The notes beneath the pieces are model-generated. The model saw only the letters and a list, made by a program, of their open reading frames with translations, searched no databases and had not been told where the DNA came from. A DNA stretch of 64,000 bases, from positions 186,001-250,000 of the forward strand of contig DAIPMW010000001.1 of assembly GCA_036768475.1 (NCBI GenBank). Direction: 5' to 3'. Each line of letters starts with the position of its first letter. The stretch's first letter is position 1. This DNA comes from JAEUMD01 sp036768475 (GTDB lineage: Bacteria; Pseudomonadota; Alphaproteobacteria; Rhizobiales; Hyphomicrobiaceae). This document shows positions 36,620 through 45,660 of the stretch, one piece after another. The position numbers were made by a program, and so were the translations under genes.

Positions 36620-36768
36620 AATGGTGACCGTCAGATTCCGACCATTGGCGAACACAAAATCGACATGCGATCCGACTGGATCCAGCGAAGCCGACATTCC
36701 GCTGGCCGGGCGAATTCTCATCATCAGATCGAAACTGGAACTCGGCACGCAGTCATCGCAAAATACGG

Positions 36769-38583
36769 TTAGCGGCGCGCACGTGTGATAAAGCTCGATC
36801 CCCCAAACCAAGCCAAACTGGCTACAATATATATTATATAAATAACGTCGCCGGACCACACATAAAGTGGCGAAGGTGCCATAACGGGCAACGTACTGTC
36901 GGCGACGCCACGGCGATCAAGATCAATGCGCGCTATGGTGCGGCCATAAGCATCCACAACTGCGGAAATGCCGTTATTTGCTACTCGAATGAGCGGTAGT
37001 CCTTCCTCAACGGCGCGAACGCGAGCCATGTGGAAGTGCTGCCTGGGTCCCGTCGTGTCTCCAAACCAGCCGTCGTTGGTGACGTTAATAATGAGGCCGG
37101 GGCGATCCGTGCCCTGAACCACCGCCCGCGGAAAGATCGCCTCATAGCAAACGAGAGCGACGAACGGCGGCAAGTTGGGCACGTCGAGCAAGGGGCGCGG
37201 CGTCCGGCCGGTCGTGAAACCGCCGCGAATGCGGGTGAGCTGCTCCAAGCCTATGCTTTCCAGAAATCCTTGGAACGGCAGGTATTCGCCAAACGGCACG
37301 AGATGGATCTTGTCGTAGTTCGCGACCAGCCCACCCTCGGGTCCGAACGCCATCAGACTATTGAACGCGCGTCTCGGGGTTTGTTTTTGCGTGACGGACG
37401 CATCATCCGCCTTCGCCGAGCGGTCGTTCATGGAGCGCGGGATTGCGCCATTGCCGTTCGCGCCGTTCGGCCATTCCACACGCAGCGCCCCAGATATCAG
37501 ATACACGCCGTCAGGCAGCATCTCGCCGATCTCCTGCAGCGCCTGTGGGGAATCGAGCGGAAGGAACGGCATGGCCGCCTCGGGCCAAATCAGATGGGTG
37601 ATACCGCTGAGATCGTCGCGCACGCCGTCGGCATTGTGGCGCGACAGATCCACGTGCAGATCGAAAATCTCGCGTTGCTTTTCAGGCAACCACTTCTCGC
37701 GCTGCGGAACACTTGGCTGGACGATGCGCAGCTTTACACCCGGAACGCTGGCACCGATGCCGCCACTCAATCGCCACGCCCCATAAGCCCACAGCGAAGC
37801 GACGATGGTACAAGCAAACGCGATGCCCAAGAGGAGATGCCATTCGGTTCTTTGTGCAGCGGCGCGGTTACTCATGTCGGGTGCATCGGCGAGTGCCACG
37901 AGCGGGCCTGCAAATGCAATGACTGAAAGAACCGTCAACCCGTAGATACCCACGAGCCCCGCTGACTGCATCAGCGTGAGCGGCCATGTCAGCGCGTAGC
38001 CCAACGTGTTCCAAGGCAGGCCGGTGAATATGTGGCCGCGCACGCCCTCCATCAGTGCCAGCGTGCTTGCAAGAACAAAGACGCGCGCCATCCCCGGGCG
38101 CCACAGCAGACTGGCGAGAGCCGTGGCTCCCGAAAAGAACAGCGCGAGGCCCGCCGGCAGCAGCGTCACCGCTGCTGGCAAGAGCCATGCGAACTTATCC
38201 GCTTCGACGAGGAACGCCTCGCCGATCCAGAACATACCGAACAGGAAATAGCCAAATCCAAAGAACCAGCCGACCAAGGCCGCCTTCTTCAATGCCCGTT
38301 TGTCGTTGCGCGTTCCGGCGGCCGCAGTGTCAGCATCACGTCGGCCCATCCGGGCTTGCGGCGCATATTGCGCAAGCGGTGCCTCAGCCGATCCATCAAT
38401 GAGCCAAACGAGCAGTGCGAGTGTGAGAAGCAGGATGGGGCTTAGAAAAAACGGCGCCATCGCGAGTACGGACAGCGCACCAGCTATAAAGGCAATCATT
38501 GCCCGCTGCCTGGATGAGGCAGACTGCACCCGACACGCCAGCGCCCGCGCACGCGCCGCCATCAGGTCGATCAGTTTTGTCAC
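36769..38583 (-). CDS. lnt: Apolipoprotein N-acyltransferase
   Basis: A 604-residue inner-membrane enzyme that adds the third acyl chain to lipoproteins. About six to eight hydrophobic helices fill the first 270 residues, followed by a periplasmic nitrilase-like domain. The catalytic triad is visible: Glu in LIWPEAAMP (about 331), Lys in YDKIHLVPFGEYLP (about 422) and Cys in VCYEAIFP (about 477). Longer than E. coli Lnt (512), partly from an insertion of about 40 residues after GALRVEWPNG (NDRSAKADDASVTQKQTPRR). It starts with GTG at 38583, overlapping the corC stop (GTGA). Confidence 0.94.
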   Translation of the reverse strand: MTKLIDLMAARARALACRVQSASSRQRAMIAFIAGALSVLAMAPFFLSPILLLTLALLVWLIDGSAEAPLAQYAPQARMGRRDADTAAAGTRNDKRALKKAALVGWFFGFGYFLFGMFWIGEAFLVEADKFAWLLPAAVTLLPAGLALFFSGATALASLLWRPGMARVFVLASTLALMEGVRGHIFTGLPWNTLGYALTWPLTLMQSAGLVGIYGLTVLSVIAFAGPLVALADAPDMSNRAAAQRTEWHLLLGIAFACTIVASLWAYGAWRLSGGIGASVPGVKLRIVQPSVPQREKWLPEKQREIFDLHVDLSRHNADGVRDDLSGITHLIWPEAAMPFLPLDSPQALQEIGEMLPDGVYLISGALRVEWPNGANGNGAIPRSMNDRSAKADDASVTQKQTPRRAFNSLMAFGPEGGLVANYDKIHLVPFGEYLPFQGFLESIGLEQLTRIRGGFTTGRTPRPLLDVPNLPPFVALVCYEAIFPRAVVQGTDRPGLIINVTNDGWFGDTTGPRQHFHMARVRAVEEGLPLIRVANNGISAVVDAYGRTIARIDLDRRGVADSTLPVMAPSPLYVWSGDVIYIIYIVASLAWFGGSSFITRARR

Positions 38584-39653
38584 GACGTTCCGCCCAAGCC
38601 AGTTTCTCCGCCTGTCCTGGGCTTGTGGATCTTGAGCTTCTTGACGCGCCGGGGATCGGCGTCCAGCACCTCGAACTCGACACCGGAGCTGTGGCGCACG
38701 ATCTCGCCGCGGGCGGGAACACGCCCGAGAATGGAGAACATCAGGCCGCCCAGCGTATCGATTTCCTCGGCTTCCTCAGGCGTGAGCAACGACACGCCGA
38801 GATGCTCCTCGAGCTCGGCAACGGGCATGCGCGCTGAGGCGACAAGACCCTGCTTTGCGTCAACCGTCAGATGCGCATCCTCTGCCTCATCGTGCTCGTC
38901 CTCGATGTCGCCGACGATCTGTTCGACGAGATCCTCGATGGTGACCAGACCATCGGTACCGCCATATTCGTCGACGACCAGCGCCATGTGAATACGCGTC
39001 GACTGCATACGAATGAGCAGGTTCATCGCAGGCATCGAGGGCGGCACGAACAAGACCGTCCGTTTGATCTTGGTGGCGGCGATGGAGCGCGACAGATCAA
39101 TTCTGGAGAAGTCGAGCGGTTCTGAGCCTGCGTTTTCATCTCCTGCATGCGCCTCGCCTGCTCCTGGTGGCGTCATTTCCATCGTGGCGGCGCCATTGGA
39201 TTTGCCGGATGACGCCGCCTCGGCCCGGGCCTGCTCGACGATCCAGCCGAACAGGTCCTTCACGTGCACCATGCCGCGCGGATCGTCGAGTGTCTCGGAG
39301 AAGACGGGAATGCGAGAGACGCCGGCGTCCTCGAATTGCTTCAACAGCTCACTCAATGGCTCGGTCTCGTCGACGGCAATGATATCGGCGCGCGGCACCA
39401 TGATGTCTTCGACGCGGCTGGCACCAAAACGCAGCAGGCGCAGGAGCATGCCGCGCTCCTCGACGCTGAAGGCGCCGGCGGTTTCAGACTGATCCTCTCG
39501 CAATGCGTATTCGAGGGTGTCGCGCAACGTCTGCGGGCCTTGCAGACCAAGGCGGGCGCGCAAGCCCGACAGCCAACCAAGAACGCCGCCGCGCGTCTCC
39601 TCCGCTCCGCCGGTCGACTCGGGCTTGGGGGCAGGTGTGTCGGTGCTACTCAT
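38580..39653 (-). CDS. CorC/TlyC-type CBS-domain protein
   Basis: A 357-residue soluble protein of the hemolysin C / CorC family. After a 60-residue variable lead come paired CBS domains (VEDIMVPRADIIAVDETEPLSE and MALVVDEYGGTDGLVTIEDLVEQIVGDIEDEHD) and the C-terminal CorC_HlyC domain. An insertion between the CBS halves (about 145-185) is low complexity. Relatives are linked to magnesium/cobalt efflux; here the conserved ybeY-corC-lnt order suggests an envelope or ribosome context. Its stop overlaps the lnt start. Confidence 0.88.
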   Translation of the reverse strand: MSSTDTPAPKPESTGGAEETRGGVLGWLSGLRARLGLQGPQTLRDTLEYALREDQSETAGAFSVEERGMLLRLLRFGASRVEDIMVPRADIIAVDETEPLSELLKQFEDAGVSRIPVFSETLDDPRGMVHVKDLFGWIVEQARAEAASSGKSNGAATMEMTPPGAGEAHAGDENAGSEPLDFSRIDLSRSIAATKIKRTVLFVPPSMPAMNLLIRMQSTRIHMALVVDEYGGTDGLVTIEDLVEQIVGDIEDEHDEAEDAHLTVDAKQGLVASARMPVAELEEHLGVSLLTPEEAEEIDTLGGLMFSILGRVPARGEIVRHSSGVEFEVLDADPRRVKKLKIHKPRTGGETGLGGTS

Positions 39654-39736
39654 GGTTTTCAGGGTTGCGTGGTTTCATTGTCTCGATGGCGTATTTCGTT
39701 CCTGCGGATGCAGGTTCGGCCGTGCGCGCTCTACTC

Positions 39737-40375
39737 TCAGGAGGGCACCTCCGCCGGCTCGCTGCCGGCATAGGGATCTGCGACGCCCATCGTCGCGAGA
39801 ATATGCGTCTCGAGTGCTTCCATCTCGTCGGCCTCTGCGGCCTCGATGTGGTCGTAGCCCAAGAGATGAAGCAGACCATGCACGATCAGATGGCGCAGAT
39901 GATCCACGGGGTTAATGCCCATGTCGGCCGCCTCCGCCAGGATCGTTTCGGCTGCGAGTACGATGTCACCCAACGGCACCGGACCAGTAGCGCCAACGCC
40001 TAGCACCGTTCCCGCGCTCGCCGGGAAGGACAGAACGTTGGTCGGCTTTTTCTTGCCGCGGTACTGACCATTGAGATTGGCAACCTCGGTGTCGCTGGAA
40101 AGCGCCACGACGGCCTCTGCCGATCTTCCTGCCGAGGGAAGGCGCGCCGCGAGGGGTGCCGCGCCGGCCACTGCATCGGCGGTGTTCTTGACGAGCGACC
40201 CCAGTGTTGCGGCATTGCCGAACGCGGACCAGTCCCCGGCGACTTCCACCAGATCGATCAAGAGAGCGGGGCCGCTGGATTGTCGCGGCTCCGGTTCAAC
40301 CGGCTCGCCTTGCGGCGCGGTCGTCCGATCCGGCGAGACCGGGGGCTGCGTGGTTGTGGAGGTTTGAGCGTTCAC
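39737..40375 (-). CDS. ybeY: Endoribonuclease YbeY (16S rRNA 3'-end maturation)
   Basis: A 212-residue zinc-dependent RNase involved in 16S rRNA processing and 70S quality control. The zinc motif HGLLHLLGYDH is at about residue 162, and LNGQYRGKKKPTNVLSFP and LGDIVLAAETI precede it. The N-terminal 40 residues are Thr/Pro/Gln-rich and not conserved. I use GTG at 40375, with GAGG five bases ahead, five bases downstream of the phoH stop; the longer open frame lies inside phoH. Standard phoH-ybeY-corC-lnt order. Confidence 0.93.
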   Translation of the reverse strand: MNAQTSTTTQPPVSPDRTTAPQGEPVEPEPRQSSGPALLIDLVEVAGDWSAFGNAATLGSLVKNTADAVAGAAPLAARLPSAGRSAEAVVALSSDTEVANLNGQYRGKKKPTNVLSFPASAGTVLGVGATGPVPLGDIVLAAETILAEAADMGINPVDHLRHLIVHGLLHLLGYDHIEAAEADEMEALETHILATMGVADPYAGSEPAEVPS

Positions 40376-40379
40376 GGCC

Positions 40380-41381
40380 TCACGAACCCTTGTCGTAAGC
40401 GTCAACGATACGCGCGACGAGGTCACGCCGCACGACATCGGATGCGGTAAAGCGTACCGCCTCGATCCCCTCGACTCCTTTGAGCAGACGCTCGGCTTCG
40501 ACCAAACCGGATCCAACACCGGGCGGCAGGTCGATCTGGCTCGGATCACCGGTGACGACCATCTTCGCGTTCTCGCCAAGCCGGGTGAGAAACATCTTCA
40601 TCTGCATGCTGGTGGTGTTTTGAGCCTCGTCGAGGATGACGAATGCATTGGCCAGCGTGCGACCGCGCATGAACGCCAGCGGTGCGATCTCGATGACACC
40701 AGTCTCGATGTCTCGCTCGACCTTTTCCGGCGGCAGGACGTCGTAGAGCGCATCGTAAAGCGGGCGCAGGTAGGGATCGACCTTCTCGCGCATGTCGCCG
40801 GGCAGGAACCCGAGACGCTCACCAGCTTCGACCGCCGGGCGCGACAGGATGATGCGCTCGACGACGCCGCGCTCCAGAAAGTGAGCAGCAAACGCAACCG
40901 CCAGATAGGTCTTGCCCGTGCCTGCCGGGCCGATGCCGAAGACGAGATCAGTGTTCTGGATGGCGCGCATATAGATGCTCTGCGCCGGCGTGCGGGCCTT
41001 GATGACACGGCGGCGGGTGGCAACCTGCGCCTGTCCGCCGCTCTCGCCGACCGGTGCTTCCTGCCGCGCGTGGCGGATGTGACCATCGAAATCGCCAGGA
41101 CCGAGCGGCTCGCCGCGGGCAGCGCGCTTGTAGAGATCCTCAAGGACCTCCCGCGCGATCTGGCAGTTGGCATCAGAGCCGGTCAGGATGATGACATTGC
41201 CGTGCGCGTGCGCCTCGATGCCCAGACGATCCTCCAGCAGAGCGAGATTGGAATCATACTCGCCGAGCAGATTGGATAGCAGGCGATTGTCTTCGAACGG
41301 CACGACGATGCGCGACTTTTCGGTCTGAGGCTTGGCGCTGCGGCCCTGCCCCGGAGCGGCTTGCCCGCGAATACCTGTCAA
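40380..41381 (-). CDS. phoH: PhoH-like P-loop ATPase
   Basis: A 333-residue protein with an N-terminal single-strand nucleic-acid-binding region and a superfamily 1-like ATPase core. Walker A is GPAGTGKT at about residue 150, Walker B is FVILDEAQN, and MFLTRLGENAKMVVTGDPSQIDLP follows, as in all PhoH proteins. A TTG at 41381 preceded by GGAGAACGGG seems to be the start. Relatives act with YbeY in RNA metabolism. It lies 157 bases after miaB on the same strand. Confidence 0.93.
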   Translation of the reverse strand: MTGIRGQAAPGQGRSAKPQTEKSRIVVPFEDNRLLSNLLGEYDSNLALLEDRLGIEAHAHGNVIILTGSDANCQIAREVLEDLYKRAARGEPLGPGDFDGHIRHARQEAPVGESGGQAQVATRRRVIKARTPAQSIYMRAIQNTDLVFGIGPAGTGKTYLAVAFAAHFLERGVVERIILSRPAVEAGERLGFLPGDMREKVDPYLRPLYDALYDVLPPEKVERDIETGVIEIAPLAFMRGRTLANAFVILDEAQNTTSMQMKMFLTRLGENAKMVVTGDPSQIDLPPGVGSGLVEAERLLKGVEGIEAVRFTASDVVRRDLVARIVDAYDKGS

Positions 41382-41538
41382 ATCCCGTTCTCCATCGTCA
41401 CCCTTGCCGCCAGCTCTTTAAGGGCCGGGCCCGCTTCGATGGGGCAGGCGCACGGCGCGGCCGTCATGGGGATCATTGAGCCGCAAACATGGATTGTCCA
41501 GGGATTTCCTGGATTCTCCAGCCCGCATTGCGAAGTCC

Positions 41539-42882
41539 CTAGACCGCCTGGATGACGCCCGAAAGACTGTTCGGCCCGGCGCCGAGGATTTCCACGGATA
41601 CAATGCGACCGAGCAATTCGGCGGCGGCGAAGGCGTGAACCGGCTGCAAATAGGGCGAGCGCCCGATCAACTGCCCCTCGCGGCGGCCGGAGCGTTCGAA
41701 CAGAACGGGGAATGTGCGACCGACACAGGATGTATTGAACCGTGTTTGCTGGGTGTCCAGCAGCGCCTGCAGGCGGTGGAGGCGTTCGGTCTTGACCGGC
41801 TCGGGCACCTGAGCGTCGATCTTGGCCGCTGGAGTGCCGGGGCGCGCGGAATATTTGAAAGAGTAAGCCTGGGCGAATCCTACCTCTTCCACAACCGCCA
41901 GAGTGGCAGCAAACTCCGCCTCCGTCTCGCCGGGAAAGCCGACGATAATGTCAGTGGACAGCGCGATGTCGGGCCGCGCCTTGCGGATCCGGGCGACGAG
42001 GTCGATGTATTCGGCGGCCGTATGCTTCCGGTTCATGGCAGCTAGAACGCGGTCCGAGCCGGCCTGGAAGGGCAGATGCAGGTAGGGCATCAGCTTCTTC
42101 TCGGTGGCGTGGGCCTCAATCAGATCGTCGCTCATGTCGCGCGGGTGAGACGTCGTGTAGCGCAGCCGCTCCAGCCCTTCGATTTGCACCAGACGCCTTA
42201 TCAGCGCGGCCAGAGATGCCGCACCGCCATTCTCGCCTTCTCCGTGGTAGCCGTTGACGTTCTGACCAAGCAGGGTGATCTCGGCCACGCCACTCTGCAC
42301 CAGTGCGACCGCCTCTTCGACGAGGGCTGCGACGGGGCGCGAATACTCCATGCCACGAGTATAAGGCACGACGCAGAACGTGCAGAATTTGTCGCAGCCT
42401 TCCTGAACGGTGAGGAAGGCGCTGGCCGTCGGCGCGCGGGCACGGCGGGGCAGCTGATTGAACTTGTCCTCCTCGGGGAAGCTCGTTTCCACCAGCGCGC
42501 GCGACTCGGCCGCGGCGCGGAACAGGAGCTCGGGAATGCGATGATAGCTCTGTGGGCCAACAACGATATCGACGACGGGTGCGCGGGCAACGATCTCGGC
42601 ACCTTCCGCCTGCGCAACGCAGCCCGTTACGGCGACCTGAGTCTGATGGCCATCCTGGCGACGCTCCTCCTTGAGCTGGCGCAGGCGGCCAAGCTCGGAA
42701 TAGACCTTCTCGGCGGCCTTTTCGCGGATATGGCAGGTGTTGAGGATGATCAGATCGGCTTCCTCGGCGCTGTCCGTCTCGGAATAGCCATAAGCCTTCA
42801 GCGACTCCGCCATGCGCTCGGAATCGTAGACGTTCATCTGGCAGCCGAACGTCCTGACGTGAACCTTCTTGGCTCCGGGCAT
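41539..42882 (-). CDS. miaB: tRNA-2-methylthio-N6-isopentenyladenosine-37 synthase MiaB
   Basis: A 447-residue radical-SAM methylthiotransferase that adds ms2 to i6A37 of tRNAs. The N-terminal cluster cysteines are in FGCQMNVYDSERM, LNTCHIREKA and AVTGCVAQAEG. The radical SAM motif is GCDKFCTFCVVPYTRG at about 162. A C-terminal TRAM domain follows (ERSGRREGQLIGRSPYLQPV). ATG at 42882 with GAGGAT ahead is chosen; a GTG at 42942 would add 20 residues. Consumes SAM. Between the PlsC/OlsA-like gene and phoH. Confidence 0.95.
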   Translation of the reverse strand: MPGAKKVHVRTFGCQMNVYDSERMAESLKAYGYSETDSAEEADLIILNTCHIREKAAEKVYSELGRLRQLKEERRQDGHQTQVAVTGCVAQAEGAEIVARAPVVDIVVGPQSYHRIPELLFRAAAESRALVETSFPEEDKFNQLPRRARAPTASAFLTVQEGCDKFCTFCVVPYTRGMEYSRPVAALVEEAVALVQSGVAEITLLGQNVNGYHGEGENGGAASLAALIRRLVQIEGLERLRYTTSHPRDMSDDLIEAHATEKKLMPYLHLPFQAGSDRVLAAMNRKHTAAEYIDLVARIRKARPDIALSTDIIVGFPGETEAEFAATLAVVEEVGFAQAYSFKYSARPGTPAAKIDAQVPEPVKTERLHRLQALLDTQQTRFNTSCVGRTFPVLFERSGRREGQLIGRSPYLQPVHAFAAAELLGRIVSVEILGAGPNSLSGVIQAV

Positions 42883-43106
42883 CGCCGGATCCTCGCTTTC
42901 GTTTCCCACCACCTGGCGTGGCGCTGCCTCCAGTCTATTCACGGTGGTTTCTCATCCCGTTAACAGGGCCGTCATGGTGGCTTGCGCGCCTTCCAGCACC
43001 AAATCGGGTTGCGTGTACCAGCCTTGAGCCGGTTTGCGCAATTCTCTTTTAGAGCTATCGGATCGAGCTGCGACGTTAATCCGCGAATGCATCACCACCC
43101 TGATTC

Positions 43107-43124
43107 GCTGCAACGAATTGCAGC
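43107..43124 (-). other. Small hairpin in the gap upstream of miaB
   Basis: A perfect 7-base-pair stem GCTGCAA/TTGCAGC with loop CGAA, in the 300-base gap between the acyltransferase and miaB. No U-run follows. It could be an operator-like dyad or a weak structural element; the remainder of the gap shows nothing clear. Confidence 0.3.
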
Positions 43125-43183
43125 AGCCGGACGACGTGTTGTCATGTGAACCTTGAGCGAAACCCACAAGCCTATGTGCGAGG

Positions 43184-44098
43184 TCAGATCATTCGGCCGG
43201 CGCGTTCGGCGTCTGAGGCAAGGCGACGTACCGGCATAGGCCCCGCAGCAGGCCGCGTCGGCATGATCGGCGCGTCAGGTGCCAATCCGCGCAGGGCCCG
43301 GACGACGTTGGCGCGGACTTCATCCTCGCTGCGACGGGCGAGCGCCTTGCGGTCAGCGAAATCTTCGAGCGGCACAGGCGGACCGACGACGATGCGGGCA
43401 TCAAGCGGCCCCGCCTTCAGCAGTTCCCAGGCGTGCGGCGGCAGGTCCATGTCGCCATACCAGCCGACAAGCGGGCGGTCCGCGCGGCCGAGCGGAACGC
43501 CATGCAGGCGGGTATAGGCGATCGAAACGGTCTGTACGACGGCGCGCGCCAATACGCCCGCAATGTCGGCGCTGACGGGCCTGGTGGCTGGGCTCGGCTT
43601 GGCCGCTGCGAATAGCGAGGTGCGAAAAGGCAGAACCCGATTGCCATCGCTCGAAGTGCCTTCGGCAAACAGGACGATCGTGTCCCCGGCGGCCAGCCGA
43701 TCGATGATCTCGCCCGCTGTATCTCCGACCGCAGAGCGCCGCTCGCGATCGACGAACACCGTACGCTGCAGTCGCGCCAACGTGGAAACGCCGGGCCAGG
43801 TGCCGACCTCCTTCTTGGCGACGAACGAAACCGGGGCGACGGCGGACAGCACGGGAATGTCCAGCCAGGATGTGTGATTGGCGATCAGCAGCACGGGCCT
43901 TTCGCGGGCTACTGCGCCATCAATCTCCAGCCGAACGCCGATCAGACGGCAAACGTGGCGGTGGTACCAGTGCGGCAGGCGGCGGGCTAGGCGCGGCGAG
44001 AAGCGGACAAACCCGGCCTGAAGCGGCATCAACGGAAGCGTCAGACCGGCAAATCCGGTGAGAATCGAACCCGCCCTGAGTGAGCCCATGGACGCCAT
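43184..44098 (-). CDS. 1-acyl-glycerol-3-phosphate acyltransferase family protein (PlsC/OlsA-like)
   Basis: A 304-residue membrane-associated acyltransferase. NHTSWLD at about residue 71 is the NHX4D catalytic motif, FVDRERR and LFAEGTSSDGNRVLPFRTSLF carry the glycerol-phosphate-binding blocks. One hydrophobic stretch near the N-terminus (SILTGFAGLTLPLMPLQ) anchors it. In Sinorhizobium the gene beside miaB encodes OlsA, which O-acylates lyso-ornithine lipid (from memory of that locus). With OlsB at 61967-62935 the pathway to ornithine lipid would be complete. PlsC activity remains possible. Confidence 0.88.
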   Translation of the reverse strand: MASMGSLRAGSILTGFAGLTLPLMPLQAGFVRFSPRLARRLPHWYHRHVCRLIGVRLEIDGAVARERPVLLIANHTSWLDIPVLSAVAPVSFVAKKEVGTWPGVSTLARLQRTVFVDRERRSAVGDTAGEIIDRLAAGDTIVLFAEGTSSDGNRVLPFRTSLFAAAKPSPATRPVSADIAGVLARAVVQTVSIAYTRLHGVPLGRADRPLVGWYGDMDLPPHAWELLKAGPLDARIVVGPPVPLEDFADRKALARRSEDEVRANVVRALRGLAPDAPIMPTRPAAGPMPVRRLASDAERAGRMI

Positions 44099-44231
44099 CG
44101 CGGAGTGTCCGCCCCTCTCCCGCTGTTGCCCGCTCGCGTTTCACAGAACCGCAACCACGCGCAAGCTGATATTATTTCGCGTGTTCTTCATGCCGGACCA
44201 CCGTGAGCATCTGCTGCGGCATGGCCGGCTC

Positions 44232-44328
44232 GTGTTCATGTTCCATGCAAACACGCACACGATCCAGCCCTTTGTTTTGAGCGTGCTTTCAGGCTGAGCC
44301 GCTGCACACTTCAGCTAAACATGCTCTA
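44232..44328 (+). repeat. Dispersed intergenic palindromic repeat, copy B
   Basis: The second copy of the element at 9081-9177, in the same orientation. The last 30 bases are almost identical; the first half has diverged (GTTCATGTT is kept). It retains GCTGAG (44293-44298), TTCAGC (44310-44315) and AAACATG (44317-44323). Its terminal CTCTAG contains the complement of the rimI stop codon (44326-44328), so the element reaches into that gene. It fills most of the 227-base gap between rimI and the acyltransferase. Confidence 0.75.
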
Positions 44329-44832
44329 GCGATCGAGTGACAGCGCAAGAACCAAGGCGTCCTGCGGCTCACCATCGGTGCGGTTGTAATATCCCTTGCG
44401 CATACCGATCGCCGTGAAACCGCCGCGACGATAGAGCGCGAAAGCCGCCTGATTATCGGCTGCGACCTCGAGGAACAGACGCTTGGCCTCGGCGCGTTTG
44501 GCCGCGCGCGCCAAACCCTCGATCAGGAGCGTGCCGACACCGCGCCGCTGGAACTTGGGCAGGACGCCAATCGAGAGTATCTCGGCCTCGTCGGCGGCGA
44601 GCTGGCCGATGACGAAACCCGCCGGCTCAGGCAATGCATCGGCGCCATCGCGAACGCGGGCAAGAAAGGCCGTCGATCCTGGATGCGAGAGCGTTTGCTG
44701 CAAACTTGCCTCGCTCCAAGCGGGCTGGAACAGGCACGCATGCATCTCGGCCAACTCGGCCGCGCGCTCGGGGCCAACCCACACGAGGCTGACGAATTTC
44801 GGATCGAGGCGTGCACCTGCCGCCGTGGTCAT
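44326..44832 (-). CDS. rimI: Ribosomal protein S18-alanine N-acetyltransferase RimI
   Basis: A 168-residue GNAT-fold acetyltransferase. The acetyl-CoA-binding motif is ILSIGVLPKFQRRGVGTLLIEGL, followed by LFLEVAADNQAAFALYRRGGF, the RimI signature. It acetylates the N-terminus of S18. Its start overlaps the tsaB stop as ATGA (44829-44832), the usual coupling. The stop codon lies in the terminal bases of a dispersed repeat, so the C-terminus (LSLDR) may have been reshaped by its insertion. Confidence 0.92.
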   Translation of the reverse strand: MTTAAGARLDPKFVSLVWVGPERAAELAEMHACLFQPAWSEASLQQTLSHPGSTAFLARVRDGADALPEPAGFVIGQLAADEAEILSIGVLPKFQRRGVGTLLIEGLARAAKRAEAKRLFLEVAADNQAAFALYRRGGFTAIGMRKGYYNRTDGEPQDALVLALSLDR

Positions 44833-45572
44833 GTTGTTGCCCTCTCAATTGACTTGCCCGTCTGTGGCCTGGCATCAGCCGGCCTCAGATACAACGGCTT
44901 GATCGCGCTAGGCCCGGGTTGCATCGTCGCGGCCAGACGGCACAGGTCGCGCGCGTCCGGCAACAAGTTCGGCAAATGGGCCGTCGCGCGACGACCGGAC
45001 GCATTAGCTGCCTCTACGACGGCGGCAGCGCCCGACCCAGCGACAATCAACGGCGCCGCTCCCCCGAGCGCGGCCGCCTCATGTGCCGGCAGGAGCAGCG
45101 GCTCGGTGACTGGATCAGCCCCGCCGGAATGGAACTGCTGCACATAAACCTCCCCGCGCCGGGCATCAACCGCGATCAGAAGCGAGGCTTCGCCGGGTCC
45201 GGTATTGCGTGCGGCCTGCAATGGTGAAACGAGGGACCGTGCGGCCTGTTCTGCCATCACCGCGAGGCTCGAAACAGCGACCACATCCACGCAAAAGGAC
45301 AGGGCCAAAGCCCGCGCGGCAGCAACGGAAATTCGTGTGCCGGTAAAACTGCCGGGCCCATGCGTCATGGAAATCCGGTCGAGATTAGCGAAGCCGAGGC
45401 CAGCGGCGGCCATCACTTCGCCGATCATGGGTACAAGGCGCTCGGCGTGCCCCGCTTCCATCGGCTCGAACCGGCCGTGAAGCCGTTCAAGCGCGATTTC
45501 ACCTGGATCATGCGCCATCGCGACCGCAGCAGAGCAGGCGGCAAAGCAGGTATCGAATGCAAGGATATTCAT
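44829..45572 (-). CDS. tsaB: tRNA threonylcarbamoyladenosine biosynthesis protein TsaB
   Basis: A 247-residue ASKHA-fold protein that partners TsaD in making t6A37 in tRNA. It starts MNILAFDTCFAACSAAV and has ISMTHGPGSFTGTRISVAAARALAL, the family core, plus AVDARRGEVYVQ. Slightly longer than E. coli TsaB (231). ATG at 45572 is chosen, nine codons after another in-frame start. Coupled to rimI by a 4-base overlap, as in most bacteria. Confidence 0.93.
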   Translation of the reverse strand: MNILAFDTCFAACSAAVAMAHDPGEIALERLHGRFEPMEAGHAERLVPMIGEVMAAAGLGFANLDRISMTHGPGSFTGTRISVAAARALALSFCVDVVAVSSLAVMAEQAARSLVSPLQAARNTGPGEASLLIAVDARRGEVYVQQFHSGGADPVTEPLLLPAHEAAALGGAAPLIVAGSGAAAVVEAANASGRRATAHLPNLLPDARDLCRLAATMQPGPSAIKPLYLRPADARPQTGKSIERATT

Positions 45573-45660
45573 CGGCCCCGAGGCTATATGCACGCCCATG
45601 CGATTGCACGTAGACTTTCATCCCCTGTGGGACAGGCGCGCACTCAACGTCGCGGATGCG

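Noticed and set aside
42952..43167. 71-codon minus-strand frame between the acyltransferase and miaB
   Set aside because: No family, no clear ribosome binding site, and codon use unlike the neighbours.
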